Part shown: piece by piece, positions 1 through 9,870 of the stretch
Layout: each line of letters starts with the position of its first letter
How positions within the stretch are numbered: the first letter of the stretch is position 1
Origin: Gordonia rhizosphera NBRC 16068
Lineage (GTDB): Bacteria > Actinomycetota > Actinomycetes > Mycobacteriales > Mycobacteriaceae
Length of the DNA: 48,271 nucleotides
Assembly (NCBI RefSeq): GCF_000298195.1
Contig: NZ_BAHC01000073.1
Coordinates: 1-48,271, forward strand
Direction of reading: 5' to 3'
Position numbers and translations under genes: made by a program
The notes under the pieces: generated by a model
The model's database searches: none
The model's input: only the letters and a program-made list of their open reading frames with translations
Told to the model about the DNA's origin: nothing

Positions 1-14
1 CGTGTCTCCCATAT
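1..14. repeat. IS5 terminal inverted repeat, left
   Basis: This is an exact 14-bp match to the reverse complement of 956-969. It sits at the first base of the window, so the flanking target duplication cannot be checked. Confidence 0.8.
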
Positions 15-540
15 GGGTTAGCCAGTTCAGGATGGCGTTGAGCACGACTCCGGCCCGGTAGGTGATGGCGAGCTTGTCGTAGCGGGTGGCCAGCGCGCGC
101 CACTGCTTGGCCCACGCGAAGGAGCGTTCGACGACGTTGCGGTTCTTGTACGCCTCGGAGTCGAATGCTGGAGGCCGGCCACCGGTGCTTCCGCGGTTCT
201 TGCGGACGGTGATCTGGGTGGACTTCTCCGGGATGACCGCACCGATCCCTCTGGTACGCAGCATGGTTCGGTTGACGCCGGTGGCATACGCCTTGTCGGC
301 GAGCACGGTGTCGGGTCGGGTACGCGGGCGCCCGGCGCCGAGACGGGGAACATAGATGTCGGCGAGGACCTCTTCGAGCATCGCGCCGTCGTTGCGTTGT
401 CCACCGGTGACGACCATCGCCAACGGGCGGCCTTTGCCGTCGACGGCGGCATGAATTTTCGTCGTCAAACCACCACGCGACCGGCCGATCCCGTGACCAG
501 CAGGTTCTCCACCATCGGGCTGATCATTCTTGTAATTCGA
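1..540 (-). CDS. IS5-family transposase, second frame (OrfB), partial
   Basis: This frame picks up transposase homology where OrfA ends. It reads GRSRGGLTTKIHAAVDGKGR, then VLADKAYATG and a C-terminal NVVERSFAWAKQWRALATRYDK, the DDE half of IS5 transposases with the late Glu in the NxxERxF motif. The overlap with OrfA is around 524-540. No independent start is evident, which fits frameshift expression, although a simple disabling indel cannot be excluded. The frame is still open at base 1, so the C-terminus lies outside the window. Confidence 0.7.
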
Positions 541-919
541 TGATGCCCCCTGTGTCCTGATCGGGGCGCTTCGTGTTCGTTGCGTGCTGATGCGCCCGGT
601 TGATCGTGGCATCGACAGCGACGGTCCAATCGATCTTTCCCTGCGCGTCGGCGTCGGCCAGTATCGCAGCCAGTACCCGATCCCACGTCCCGTCCTGGGC
701 GTATCGGCGGTGGCGTTTCCACACCGTCTGCCACGGTCCGAACACTTCACGAGGCAAGTCCCGCCACGGGATTCCGGTCCGGTACCGATACGCGATACCT
801 TCCACGATCCGCCGATGCTCCCCAAACGGATGCGCCCGCTTACCTGCATTCGACGGCAGCAACGGTTCAACACGCGCCCACTGCTCGTCAGTGAAAACCT
901 GATATCTCGACGTCGTCAT
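524..919 (-). CDS. IS5-family transposase, first frame (OrfA)
   Basis: The product of about 131 residues carries the N-terminal IS5 transposase region. Visible are FTDEQWARVEPLLP near the start, the RTGIPWRDLP stretch and the segment VAVDATINRAHQHA, where the first catalytic Asp lies. ATG at 919 follows a weak purine-rich stretch; an in-frame GTG lies two codons upstream at 925. The frame stops at 524-526. Homology resumes at once in the +1 frame, so OrfA is half of a protein normally made whole by frameshifting in this IS group. Confidence 0.75.
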   Translation of the reverse strand: MTTSRYQVFTDEQWARVEPLLPSNAGKRAHPFGEHRRIVEGIAYRYRTGIPWRDLPREVFGPWQTVWKRHRRYAQDGTWDRVLAAILADADAQGKIDWTVAVDATINRAHQHATNTKRPDQDTGGIIELQE

Positions 920-955
920 CGCCACCGAAACAGAATGCTTGCATCACCCCGTCAG

Positions 956-969
956 ATATGGGAGACACG
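956..969. repeat. IS5 terminal inverted repeat, right
   Basis: This is an exact inverted match to bases 1-14. It lies about 37 bp upstream of the transposase start, as expected for the promoter-side end of the element. Confidence 0.8.
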
Positions 970-1080
970 CCCTAGTTGTTGGAGCGCGCCGGTCCGCGAC
1001 CCGAAGCTAGGCCGGCCCCTTAGACTCCTGTGATCGGATCCTCTGCACACCATGCCTGCGGCGGCAAGTTCCAACCATGA

Positions 1081-4000
1081 TCAGGGCCGCCCCTGCCGGT
1101 CCATCGCCGATTCCCAAGGCACATCAAGAGTCGCGACCTCGTCAGCTGTCGAGCCCGCTTGGCGCAGGACAACGCTCGGCGGGTCGTTGCTCTGGTTGTC
1201 CCGCTTGTAGGTCAGCTCTAGCCGGAATGCTCCCCGCTTCACCGCCGTCCCCGCGGTGACTGCGGTGGGGATTACCAGCAGGAACGACGATCCGTCCCGC
1301 TGCCGGACGACCTTGGCCGCCACCGGTGAGTAGTCGGCGTCGGCCAGGAACCAGCGCTGGTGGAGCACCGTTCCCCGGGGTGACACCAGCCGCAACTCGA
1401 CCCCGCTACTGAGGAAGCGGGTGGTGCCGGTCCCACCGGCGCCGGCTACAAACCGCTGCTCCATCCCGGCCTCGGGAAGCGGAGCGGTCGTGGGCGATCC
1501 GGCGTAGACCCGGACTCGGGTGCCGGCCGGGAGGCGGGGCTCGGCGCCGAACACATGGTACGGACTCCACTCCGGGTCAGCCACCCGGACTTCGGTGAAG
1601 ATCGCCTTCATGTTGCCCCAGCAGTAGAGGGCAATCTTCCCCATCGACAGATCGTCGTCGCAGACGTCGAACAGTCCGACCCCGTCGAGATAGCCCCTGA
1701 GCCGGCTGCCCTGGCAGTCCACGGTCAGCAGGTAGTCCCGATCGAGCTCGTAGCGTGTGGCTTCCTCCCACAGGAGGGTGAACAAGCCGTTGACTTTCTT
1801 CACGAGCCGACGGTATGACCGTTCGCGATCCATCGAGAACCGGTAGTAGTTGTCCCCGTCCTGGTAGCGGAACATGACCCCGATGGCGTCGTCGTCCCCC
1901 GAGCGGAGCCGCGTCGAGAACCGGTAGTCCGACCACGAACTCTGGCCGGCCACGGCGTAGGTGCCGGGCTTGTCGATTGGCTTGGGTTGGATCTTGCCGC
2001 CGTAGATGTTGCTGGTCTGCCGCAGCTCGCCGCGACCGATGCGCCAGTTGGCCGGGCCCTGCTTCTTGCCGTCCTCGACGAAGGTCCAGCGGCCGGGGAT
2101 CGCGTGGTCGAACGGCTCGTCGAGCCGCCACGCCGTTCGGGCCTTGGACGCTGGGTAGACCCGAACGGTGGAGAACCGAGCATCGGTGTTGGCCCAGCAG
2201 TAGAGGCCTATACGGCCCGCGGCGTGGGCATCATCCTCGACGACGAACATCGGCACACCGTCGAGATAGCCCCGCAGCGTCTTGCCGACGGCGATGATCG
2301 TGACCTCGTAGACCCGGTCGAGGTCGATTTCGTGGTCATCGTCCCACAGTTTGTGGAACTTTCCGCCGACATTCTTCACCAGCCGGCGGTAGCGGCGACC
2401 CCGGTCCATCGAGAACCGGTAGTAGTTGTCCTGGTCGCTGTACCGGAACATGAGGCCGATGGCGTAGTCGGTGCCCGATCGGAGGCGACTGCTGTAGACC
2501 ACGTCACCCCAGGTCGGGTCGCCGGCCACCGCGTGGGTTCCTTGCTTGCTGAGAGTGGTGTGGTCGTTGGGCGGGCTGTAGAGGCTGCTGGTTTGGCGAA
2601 GGACCCCGTTGCCGACCTGCCACTGGGCCGGGCCCATGGCGGTACCGTCGCTGACGAAGGCGAAGCCCTTGGCGCTCCCCGCGTCGAAAGAGTCAGAGAA
2701 CAGGGCGTACGCATCGATTGGCGGCCGGAGGACCTCGATCCGATCGAAGCGAACGCCACCATTTTTCCAGCAGTATAGTCCGATCTTGCCTCGCTGATGA
2801 TCGTCGTCGGTCACGTCGAACAGGCGCTGGCCATTGAGGTAGCTGACGAGCCGGGAGCCGACAGCGTCCACGGTGAGCGTGACGGGTCGGCCGACGGGAT
2901 AGCCGTCCTTCCGCTCCCACAGCTTGCTGACGACCCCATCGACGCACTTGACCAGCCGCCGGATCTTGCGGTCGGCATCGAGCGACAGGCGGTAGTAGTT
3001 GTCGGCGTCGATGTAGCGGAAGAGCAGTCCGACGGCATCGTCCTGGTCGGAGCAGAGCCGGACGGCCAGCCGGACGTCATCCCAGGTCTCGTCGCCGACG
3101 ATGGCCCAGGTTCCCGGTTTGGGCAGGGCGGCGGCAGTGAGGCTGCCGCCCCAGATGTCGCTGCTCTGGAGCAGCTCCCCCTTGCGCAGTTGCCACACCG
3201 ATGGACCCGACTCCGTGCCCTGGTCGCTGATCGTCCATCGGCCGACCCGCCTCGTCAGGTCGGTGACAAGAAGCCTATCGAAGTTTGCGCTGGGGTTGCC
3301 CCAGCAGTAGGCGGCGACGCGGCCTCGGCTGAGGCTGGAGTCGAAGACCCGGCACACCGGCGAGCCGTCGACGTAGACGGAAAGCTCCGGTCCAACCGCG
3401 GTGATCGTCAGGTCGTAGTGGCGGGCACGTTCGTAGAAGTCGCTGTCCTGCCACAGCACACTGACAACGCCACCCACCTTCTTGATCAGGCGCCGATACC
3501 GAAGGGTTCGGTCGGTGGAGAATCGGTAGTAGTTGTCCCCGTCCTGGTAGCGGACCATGAAGCCGATGGCGCCTTCGTCGTCGAACCGAAACCGGGTGGC
3601 GATCCGGACGTCGGTCCAGGTCGCACTGCCGCCGAGGGCATAGGTCCCCGGCTTGTTGGGAGAGGGGTCGGGGACGTGAGCGTAAGAGGCCTGGCTGAGC
3701 GTCCCGCCCTGGGCGGTCCAGTTGGCCGGGCCTTGGACTAGGCCGGTCTCCTGCTCGATCGCAAGGTCAGATAGATCGGTGAGGGGCGGTTGCCACAAGA
3801 CGACCGGAGCTTCCAGGGCCTCCACGGAGAGGGCCTCGAAGTGGGCACCCTCGCAGGCCCAAGCGTAGAGGCCGACTCGGCCCCATCGCAGGGCGCCGTC
3901 CTCGACGTCGAGAAGGAGGATGTGATTCAGCCAGCCAAGAATCCGATCGGCGTGCGCTTCGATGATCAGGTCGTAGGAGAATCCCGAGACGTAGGCGACG

Positions 4001-7000
4001 TTGTCCTCCCACAGGATGGTTGTCGTCCCGTCGGCGCATTTCACCATCCGTCGGTAGGAGCGCTCCCTGTCCATCGAGAACCGGTAGTAGTTGTCGCTGT
4101 CTTGGTAGCGGAAGACCACGCCGATGGCGTCGTCGTCGTCGGAGCGCAGCCGCACTTGGAGGCGGATGTCGTCCCAAAGTCTGTCGCCCACAAGGGCCAT
4201 CGTGCCCCGGTACTCTGGACCCTCAACTGCGTGGATGTTGGCGGTCTGGACTATGTGGCCGCCGGAGATCTCCCACTTCGATGGCGCAGCCCGATTTCCC
4301 TGGTCGACGATGGTGTACCGGCTAATCGTGTTCGCGTCGAAGGTCTCCCGGTACAGCAGGCCACCGACGCCGGTGAAGTCGTCCGTAAACAACACTGGGT
4401 CACCGGAGTCGATCGCCAGGGGACCGGGCATCGACCGGTAGGCGAGGCGGTGATTGGCCAGCGAGCCCCGATCCTGGACCAGGACTGTGACGTGCTCATC
4501 GTTAGGTGTCGCCGCTCCGACCGACGCGTCGGTCAGCTTAGGCACGCCGCGGCAACACGACCCGGTCGGCGGGGGCGTCGTCGATTCCGCCCGCAGCACC
4601 CGCAGAACGGTTCGGCTCCAGTCGATCGGCTCGGAGGCCCGGACAAGGAGCGCTAGCGACGTCTGAGGGCTCCCCCGCTGCAATCGGCTCACCTCGAGGT
4701 TCACCGGCATTGTGGTCTCGCGGCCCGACAGGAGCTTGGCTGCCAGGGTGGCGAAGCCCCGCTGCTCCGCCTCGGTCGGCGCCGCGGCCGGCGTCTGGGC
4801 CACGGCCATAACGTCGGCGAGGTCGGTGTCTGCCACCGCTCCGCCGCTCGCCGCGTCGAGATCGATGACCCAGATCTCGTCCCGATAGCTGTGCATGGCG
4901 TGGAAGAAGTTCGCGTACTGCGAGGTGATGAACTTGAAGCGGTAGACAATGGGGGCGGTCGGGCGATAGTCGTCGACTCGGGCGTCGGTGAAGCGGGCGT
5001 CCGTGTTGCCCCAGCAGTACAAGCCGACCCCGCCGTTGCGGAGCGCGCTATCGGTCACGTCGAAGACCAGCGATCGCGACTGGTGGATCCGGATCGAAGA
5101 TCCGATCGCCTCCACCGTTACCGGGTAGTCGGTGTCGGTGATGTAGACGAAGGTGTCCTCAGCCAGGATCGTATGCACTCCTTTGACCACTCGCACCAGC
5201 CGCCGGTACTTGCGCTGCCGATCCATCGAGAACCGGTAGAAGTTCTTGGTGTCCTGGTACCGGAAGACGATCCCGATGGCGTCATCGTCTCCCGAGCCCG
5301 AGCGCATCGAGACGGTGAACCGGTAGTCGGTCCAGCCTGGCCCGGCGTGGATCAACATCGTGCCCGGTTTCACTGGATCGGAGCCGTCTAAGGTTCCGCC
5401 CCAGATGTTCGAGGTCTGTTGGACGTACCAGCTGGGCGCGCTCGCCCCCGAGATTTTGGTCGATCCGGTTGACCAGGCCGAGGGGACATTGACGGTTCCC
5501 TCTTCGACCACTTGCCAGGCCGACAATCCCTGGGAGAAGTCGTCGTGGAACAGAAGGGGGACGAGGCGGGCCTCGTGGACTTTGTCCGCTTCCAGCACCT
5601 GGCTTCGCTCGGCCAGAGCCATCGTCTTCGTCTTCGGGAACTCGTTCGCGTCCAGGGTCAGGCAGGTGCTGGCGTTGACGGTCGTGACCCAGAACTCGTC
5701 CTTGGCCTCCAGGGTCAGGGTCTCGCCGTCGCCCCAGTGGTTGACCGGTACGATCAGGCCTCCCTCGGCGTCGCGGGCTTGCTGGTTGTTGTTGTCGTAG
5801 AGGTAGAGGCCCAGGTCGCGTCCGTCGAGCCGGTACATCAGGTCGACATAGTCCTCATTGAAGTCGACGCCGACGTCGTAGGCCCGGAACACCGGGCGAG
5901 GCAGAACGGGCTTCTGGCCGGCCCCGACGACGGTGGCGGGGATCGTCTGAGCCACGTAGCGGCTCAGGGTGTCAAGGCCGCTGTCGAACTCCTGAGGCTT
6001 AGGGTGGTCCCGGGGAACAGAGAGCGTGGTCAGGCCCGGGGGCCCCTGGGTTTGGAAGTAGGCGAACTCGGTGTGTTCGTGATTGGCATCGAAGGTTCCT
6101 GCGTACTTGTCCCGGCCTACTGCCTTGATTTGGGTGACGATCTTCAACCGGTACTGGGTGTCGGGATCGAGAACGAATCCGGTCTGCTCCCACCGGGCCA
6201 ACTCGTCGACCATGTGTTTGGTCATTAGCTCCCGCTCGACGGCGTCGGCGTCGGTCTCCTTGGTGACGAGACAGATGGCAGCCAGGCACAAGTGGTAGTT
6301 GCCGGTGATCTCGACCTTGGCGATCCGGTCGCCTTTGACCACGGTGCGGAGCTGGGTGGCCTTGCCGCCGGTGGTGGGGCTGAGGATGGCGCCGTCCGAG
6401 GTCCACGCTCGCACGGTGAGGCCTTCTTGGTCCCGGGCCACGATCTCGACCTCCTGGTACAGTCCGGGGAGATCGATCGTCACGGGCTGCTGGCCCGGGA
6501 AGCACAACGCCCGGCGGTAATGGCCGATCGGCGGGCTTGGTGAGGTTACCGTCTGGGAGGCGGGGCCGGTCCAGGTCAAGATCAGGCCCGATTGGTCGGG
6601 GTGGGCCCAGGGCACTGTCAGGGCCGCTCCCGGTGGCAGCTTCTCGAAGTCGTAGCAGACCCGGGTGGTTGGCGGTTGGGGAATGCAGGGGTAGTTGTCG
6701 AACCGGTCGGTGAACCACTCGTCCCACTCCCGGCCGGTGCTGCGGGTGTAGTCGAACGGATTCTTCGACCACAGCCATAGTTTGGTTTGGCCGGGGTTCT
6801 TGCCTGCACCGTCCGGCATCTGGGGCACCGGGGCCCAGGATCCCCACAGGATGGGGGTGTTCTTGGTCTTGATCGGATGAGCCGGCGACGCGCTGCGGGC
6901 CACGGTCTGCCACGTCTCGGACGATGATCGCCAGCGGTCGAGGGTGATCTCGTACAGGCTGAAGCGGACCTCGACTGGGCCGGCCCCGGCGGTCGTCCCC

Positions 7001-9870
7001 TGCTGGGGCCGTCCCACTACCTCGTATTCCGGCTTCTGGGGTTGTTGGTTGCCGCCGACCTTGGGGTCGTCCTGGACCTTGCGCCCGAACGTGATGTGGG
7101 GGCGGCTGTCCATTGGCACCACCGGGGACCCGGCAGGCGGGGGTTTGGCGTCCTGAGTAGCGACGGCCTTTTTGGACGGCCCCGGTTCGTCGCGGAAGCC
7201 GTCGCCGTCGGCGTCGTAGTTGGGTAAGAGCAGTGGTTGCTTGCCAGCCCGCTTCAGCGGCCAGCTGGCGGTGCTCTTGAAGTGCTCGATCGCCACCTCT
7301 TTCACCGGCACGGGCAGCGGAGGAGGATCCTCGTCACCCTCCCACTCCAGAGTCAGGTCGACGTCGAAATCGGGCAGTGGCCAGGGCAGGTTGATGCCGA
7401 CGCTGAGCCGGGCCAGCAAATGGAAGGGGTCGAAAACATCGGCCGCGATTTCGGCGTCGGCGCTCAGCCCGATGCCGAAGCCGAACACCGAGAGCTCGGC
7501 CTTGCCGTGGAGCCACAGGTCGCCGTGGAGGTGGACCGGCTTCCAGCTAATCAGGGCGTTGTTCTCGATCCACGCTTCGAGTGTGACCCTGAGCGGTCCG
7601 AAGCTCCATCGTGCGTCGTAGCCGACCCGTCCCCCGAAGCCGATCGAGTAATAGTCGAGCATGAAGTAGCTGTCGGCATACCACAGGGATAGGATCTGGG
7701 CTCTGATCCGCTTCTCTCTAGGGGTCTTCTCACCGAGGTGGAGGTAGAACTTACTGGCATCGCTGAAGTCAAAGAAGGCCTTGGCCGAACCCCGGATGTC
7801 GAGCAGCTCACCGCCAGAGCCGTAGAGGTACTGGGCATCGATCCCGATAAGGATCGACCCGGCTTGGGCGTCGAGGACGAACAGGGCCCGGAAGTTCGGG
7901 TCGTCCTCCAGTTTGGCCCGTTCCTGGAGCAGGTTGGCCTTGCCCTCGATGAGCAGGATTGGGCCGGGAAACACGATCACGAACAGGAATTTGCCGTTGA
8001 AGGCGTAGCCGTTGTCGGCCACCGTTCCCAGGGTGATGCCCGCTCCCAGGGCCAAGCTGTCCTCCTCGTTTTTCCACTTGTTCTTGAGGTCGGTCACCCC
8101 GGGAGTCGATCGTTTGTACCAGCCTTCGAACCACTCCTCGTCGCTCTTCTTGTCAGGCTCCATCTGGATGGCGAACAGCCCGGCCAGGCCGTAGAGGCCG
8201 AGGCCGGTCGACCACAGCGGGATGCCGGCCGGTAGCTCGGCACCGACATAGATGGCGAAGAAAGTGTAGGAGGAGCCACCCTCGCTAGCGGTCCCCACCA
8301 CCAGCTTGCCGTCGATTGTCATGTTGAGAGCGGTGAGCTGAAGCTTGATGTCGCCGTCGAAGCGGCGGACGGTCTGGGAGCCGACTGTGAGCTCCCGGTA
8401 GGACGCGAAGCCGTTAAACTGCAGCGCCCCGGGTACGGCGAACTCCACACCCACCCCGTTGAGGGTGATGCGGGGTGAGCCGGTGTCGTACCAGATGACT
8501 CGCAATCCCTCCACCGAGGCGCCGGCCGGGAGCCCCTCCACCAACTTCAAGCCGCCGGAGAAGCCGAGCCACTTCCCGCCGTCCTCGGTCTTGCCGAATC
8601 CGAGCTTGGAGATCTCGAGCGTAAAGCCGTAGAAGTCGAGTGAGTACTGCTCCTTGAGGTTCAGCCAACCGCCTTCAAGCCGGACGTTGCCATCGGAGTC
8701 GATCGACAGTTCCTTGACGTCGATGGTTGGCCAGTCCAGTCCCGCGTCCTTGCCGAACAGCGGGGTGAGCTTGCCGCTCATCTTGGCCGCGAACACCCCG
8801 CCGTTGTCGACGGCGAAGGCCAAGCTGTCGAGCGTGAACTCGAGCACATCCTTCTTCACCAGCTTGTGAAGCCCAGAGCCGTTCCCGAACTTGACCGAGA
8901 AGCTGCCGTCGTAGCCGAGGCCGACCGTCACCGCGACTGCTGCATCGAAGAACGGCAGCGTGAGCTTCCCGCCGATGGAGGCCTTCACTGGCACCGATTG
9001 GACGAACTCGATGGCAACCGAGGACACGGTGCCCTTCATGCCCAACACTTCACCAGCGAGAGCCGATCCGCTGTAGCCGATGGCTCCATAAACGCCGCCC
9101 GAACCGATCCCGAGATCACTCGCACCGATCGAACCGCTCAGCACGGCCGGGATGTAGACCTTCGCCGTTCCGAGATACAGGCCCTTCCAGCCGGCTGGGG
9201 CACTCGCCGGTTTTTTCCCCGATCCATCGAAGTTGAACGCAAGGCTCTTGATGTCGTCCAGCACGACGCCGGTGTCGCCGATCATGACCGGTTGGTCGAA
9301 GGCGATGCTCCCGTCGATGCCGAAGGTCGTCATGCCCTGCGAATCCAGGCTGGCGCGCAGCTTGGGGATCTGAACCTCGACCTTGGAACCGGTCGTGTCT
9401 GGCTTGAACGCATCGGCGCCCCCCTGCCCTGTGCGTTGCATTGGCTTGATGAGGCTCGAGTCGAGACGCAGGCTGCAGGCCAGGGCTGCCTCAAGACTGA
9501 CGCCATCGTCGTCCACCGTCAACGTCACCGTGAGTGCACCCTTGGAGTTTGATCCGGCCGAGGCAATGACGAACTCCATGCCGTCGACTCCTGGAAGCTT
9601 GAACGAGATCTCGTCCGAGGCCGACAGCGAGAGCTCGACAGAGCCCTTGCGACTGACGTCGGCCTCGGTCCACGTTACGGTGACATCGGCACCTTCGAAC
9701 TCGTCGTAGAACGTCTCGGTTTGCTCCTTCCCATCATTCACCTGTTCGTCGACCGTCACCTTGGTGCCGACGACACCGATTCGCTCGAGACTCTCGGCCG
9801 GGAGGGAAACGAAGCTCAATAACGCGGGGTCCAGATACTCACTGAGTGCGACGAAGCTGTCGGTGGTCAT
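1081..9870 (-). CDS. Giant DUF6603-like protein with six LamG-like repeats (about 2929 aa)
   Basis: The function is unknown. Residues 1 to about 860 are a beta-rich region with many Gly-bounded strands, e.g. GIPLWSTGLGLYGLAGLF near residue 550. It resembles what I know of DUF6603 proteins. A D-x-D-x-D-G motif (DADGDGFRD) near residue 885 looks like a calcium loop. A mixed region follows, then six modules of about 180-200 residues (roughly 1439-1636, 1837-2017, 2027-2203, 2205-2381, 2387-2574, 2579-2765), each with a Y(Y/F)R(F/L)S core and a late GLYCW-like strand, as in LamG/concanavalin-like folds. The tail is a further beta-rich stretch. ATG at 9870 overlaps the upstream stop as ATGA; longer in-frame starts ignore this coupling. 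There is no signal peptide, membrane segment or sorting motif. It is the last gene of a three-gene operon. Confidence 0.85.
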   Translation of the reverse strand: MTTDSFVALSEYLDPALLSFVSLPAESLERIGVVGTKVTVDEQVNDGKEQTETFYDEFEGADVTVTWTEADVSRKGSVELSLSASDEISFKLPGVDGMEFVIASAGSNSKGALTVTLTVDDDGVSLEAALACSLRLDSSLIKPMQRTGQGGADAFKPDTTGSKVEVQIPKLRASLDSQGMTTFGIDGSIAFDQPVMIGDTGVVLDDIKSLAFNFDGSGKKPASAPAGWKGLYLGTAKVYIPAVLSGSIGASDLGIGSGGVYGAIGYSGSALAGEVLGMKGTVSSVAIEFVQSVPVKASIGGKLTLPFFDAAVAVTVGLGYDGSFSVKFGNGSGLHKLVKKDVLEFTLDSLAFAVDNGGVFAAKMSGKLTPLFGKDAGLDWPTIDVKELSIDSDGNVRLEGGWLNLKEQYSLDFYGFTLEISKLGFGKTEDGGKWLGFSGGLKLVEGLPAGASVEGLRVIWYDTGSPRITLNGVGVEFAVPGALQFNGFASYRELTVGSQTVRRFDGDIKLQLTALNMTIDGKLVVGTASEGGSSYTFFAIYVGAELPAGIPLWSTGLGLYGLAGLFAIQMEPDKKSDEEWFEGWYKRSTPGVTDLKNKWKNEEDSLALGAGITLGTVADNGYAFNGKFLFVIVFPGPILLIEGKANLLQERAKLEDDPNFRALFVLDAQAGSILIGIDAQYLYGSGGELLDIRGSAKAFFDFSDASKFYLHLGEKTPREKRIRAQILSLWYADSYFMLDYYSIGFGGRVGYDARWSFGPLRVTLEAWIENNALISWKPVHLHGDLWLHGKAELSVFGFGIGLSADAEIAADVFDPFHLLARLSVGINLPWPLPDFDVDLTLEWEGDEDPPPLPVPVKEVAIEHFKSTASWPLKRAGKQPLLLPNYDADGDGFRDEPGPSKKAVATQDAKPPPAGSPVVPMDSRPHITFGRKVQDDPKVGGNQQPQKPEYEVVGRPQQGTTAGAGPVEVRFSLYEITLDRWRSSSETWQTVARSASPAHPIKTKNTPILWGSWAPVPQMPDGAGKNPGQTKLWLWSKNPFDYTRSTGREWDEWFTDRFDNYPCIPQPPTTRVCYDFEKLPPGAALTVPWAHPDQSGLILTWTGPASQTVTSPSPPIGHYRRALCFPGQQPVTIDLPGLYQEVEIVARDQEGLTVRAWTSDGAILSPTTGGKATQLRTVVKGDRIAKVEITGNYHLCLAAICLVTKETDADAVERELMTKHMVDELARWEQTGFVLDPDTQYRLKIVTQIKAVGRDKYAGTFDANHEHTEFAYFQTQGPPGLTTLSVPRDHPKPQEFDSGLDTLSRYVAQTIPATVVGAGQKPVLPRPVFRAYDVGVDFNEDYVDLMYRLDGRDLGLYLYDNNNQQARDAEGGLIVPVNHWGDGETLTLEAKDEFWVTTVNASTCLTLDANEFPKTKTMALAERSQVLEADKVHEARLVPLLFHDDFSQGLSAWQVVEEGTVNVPSAWSTGSTKISGASAPSWYVQQTSNIWGGTLDGSDPVKPGTMLIHAGPGWTDYRFTVSMRSGSGDDDAIGIVFRYQDTKNFYRFSMDRQRKYRRLVRVVKGVHTILAEDTFVYITDTDYPVTVEAIGSSIRIHQSRSLVFDVTDSALRNGGVGLYCWGNTDARFTDARVDDYRPTAPIVYRFKFITSQYANFFHAMHSYRDEIWVIDLDAASGGAVADTDLADVMAVAQTPAAAPTEAEQRGFATLAAKLLSGRETTMPVNLEVSRLQRGSPQTSLALLVRASEPIDWSRTVLRVLRAESTTPPPTGSCCRGVPKLTDASVGAATPNDEHVTVLVQDRGSLANHRLAYRSMPGPLAIDSGDPVLFTDDFTGVGGLLYRETFDANTISRYTIVDQGNRAAPSKWEISGGHIVQTANIHAVEGPEYRGTMALVGDRLWDDIRLQVRLRSDDDDAIGVVFRYQDSDNYYRFSMDRERSYRRMVKCADGTTTILWEDNVAYVSGFSYDLIIEAHADRILGWLNHILLLDVEDGALRWGRVGLYAWACEGAHFEALSVEALEAPVVLWQPPLTDLSDLAIEQETGLVQGPANWTAQGGTLSQASYAHVPDPSPNKPGTYALGGSATWTDVRIATRFRFDDEGAIGFMVRYQDGDNYYRFSTDRTLRYRRLIKKVGGVVSVLWQDSDFYERARHYDLTITAVGPELSVYVDGSPVCRVFDSSLSRGRVAAYCWGNPSANFDRLLVTDLTRRVGRWTISDQGTESGPSVWQLRKGELLQSSDIWGGSLTAAALPKPGTWAIVGDETWDDVRLAVRLCSDQDDAVGLLFRYIDADNYYRLSLDADRKIRRLVKCVDGVVSKLWERKDGYPVGRPVTLTVDAVGSRLVSYLNGQRLFDVTDDDHQRGKIGLYCWKNGGVRFDRIEVLRPPIDAYALFSDSFDAGSAKGFAFVSDGTAMGPAQWQVGNGVLRQTSSLYSPPNDHTTLSKQGTHAVAGDPTWGDVVYSSRLRSGTDYAIGLMFRYSDQDNYYRFSMDRGRRYRRLVKNVGGKFHKLWDDDHEIDLDRVYEVTIIAVGKTLRGYLDGVPMFVVEDDAHAAGRIGLYCWANTDARFSTVRVYPASKARTAWRLDEPFDHAIPGRWTFVEDGKKQGPANWRIGRGELRQTSNIYGGKIQPKPIDKPGTYAVAGQSSWSDYRFSTRLRSGDDDAIGVMFRYQDGDNYYRFSMDRERSYRRLVKKVNGLFTLLWEEATRYELDRDYLLTVDCQGSRLRGYLDGVGLFDVCDDDLSMGKIALYCWGNMKAIFTEVRVADPEWSPYHVFGAEPRLPAGTRVRVYAGSPTTAPLPEAGMEQRFVAGAGGTGTTRFLSSGVELRLVSPRGTVLHQRWFLADADYSPVAAKVVRQRDGSSFLLVIPTAVTAGTAVKRGAFRLELTYKRDNQSNDPPSVVLRQAGSTADEVATLDVPWESAMDRQGRP
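1576..5555 (-). repeat. Six LamG-like coding repeats in the giant gene
   Basis: The six units lie at about 4965-5555, 3820-4362, 3262-3790, 2726-3257, 2150-2712 and 1576-2133. The conserved core YYRFSMDR or a close variant recurs near 5235, 4090, 3530, 2990, 2410 and 1840. Units 2-6 are almost head to tail (spacing about 530-580 bp). Unit 1 is set apart by about 600 bp of unrelated sequence. Units 5 and 6 look most alike by eye, suggesting recent duplication. Confidence 0.8.

Larger units (their letters stand above)
1..969 (-). mobile_element. IS5-family insertion sequence, left tip cut by window edge
   Basis: The element is bounded by perfect 14-bp inverted repeats: CGTGTCTCCCATAT at 1-14 and its reverse complement at 956-969. 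The true ends may extend a base or two further, because the right end continues as ...GACACGCC and the left end is cut by the window edge. Inside is a two-frame transposase on the minus strand, the layout of the IS427-type group of IS5. It borders the 3' end of the giant three-gene operon, so it marks one edge of the accessory island. Confidence 0.85.
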
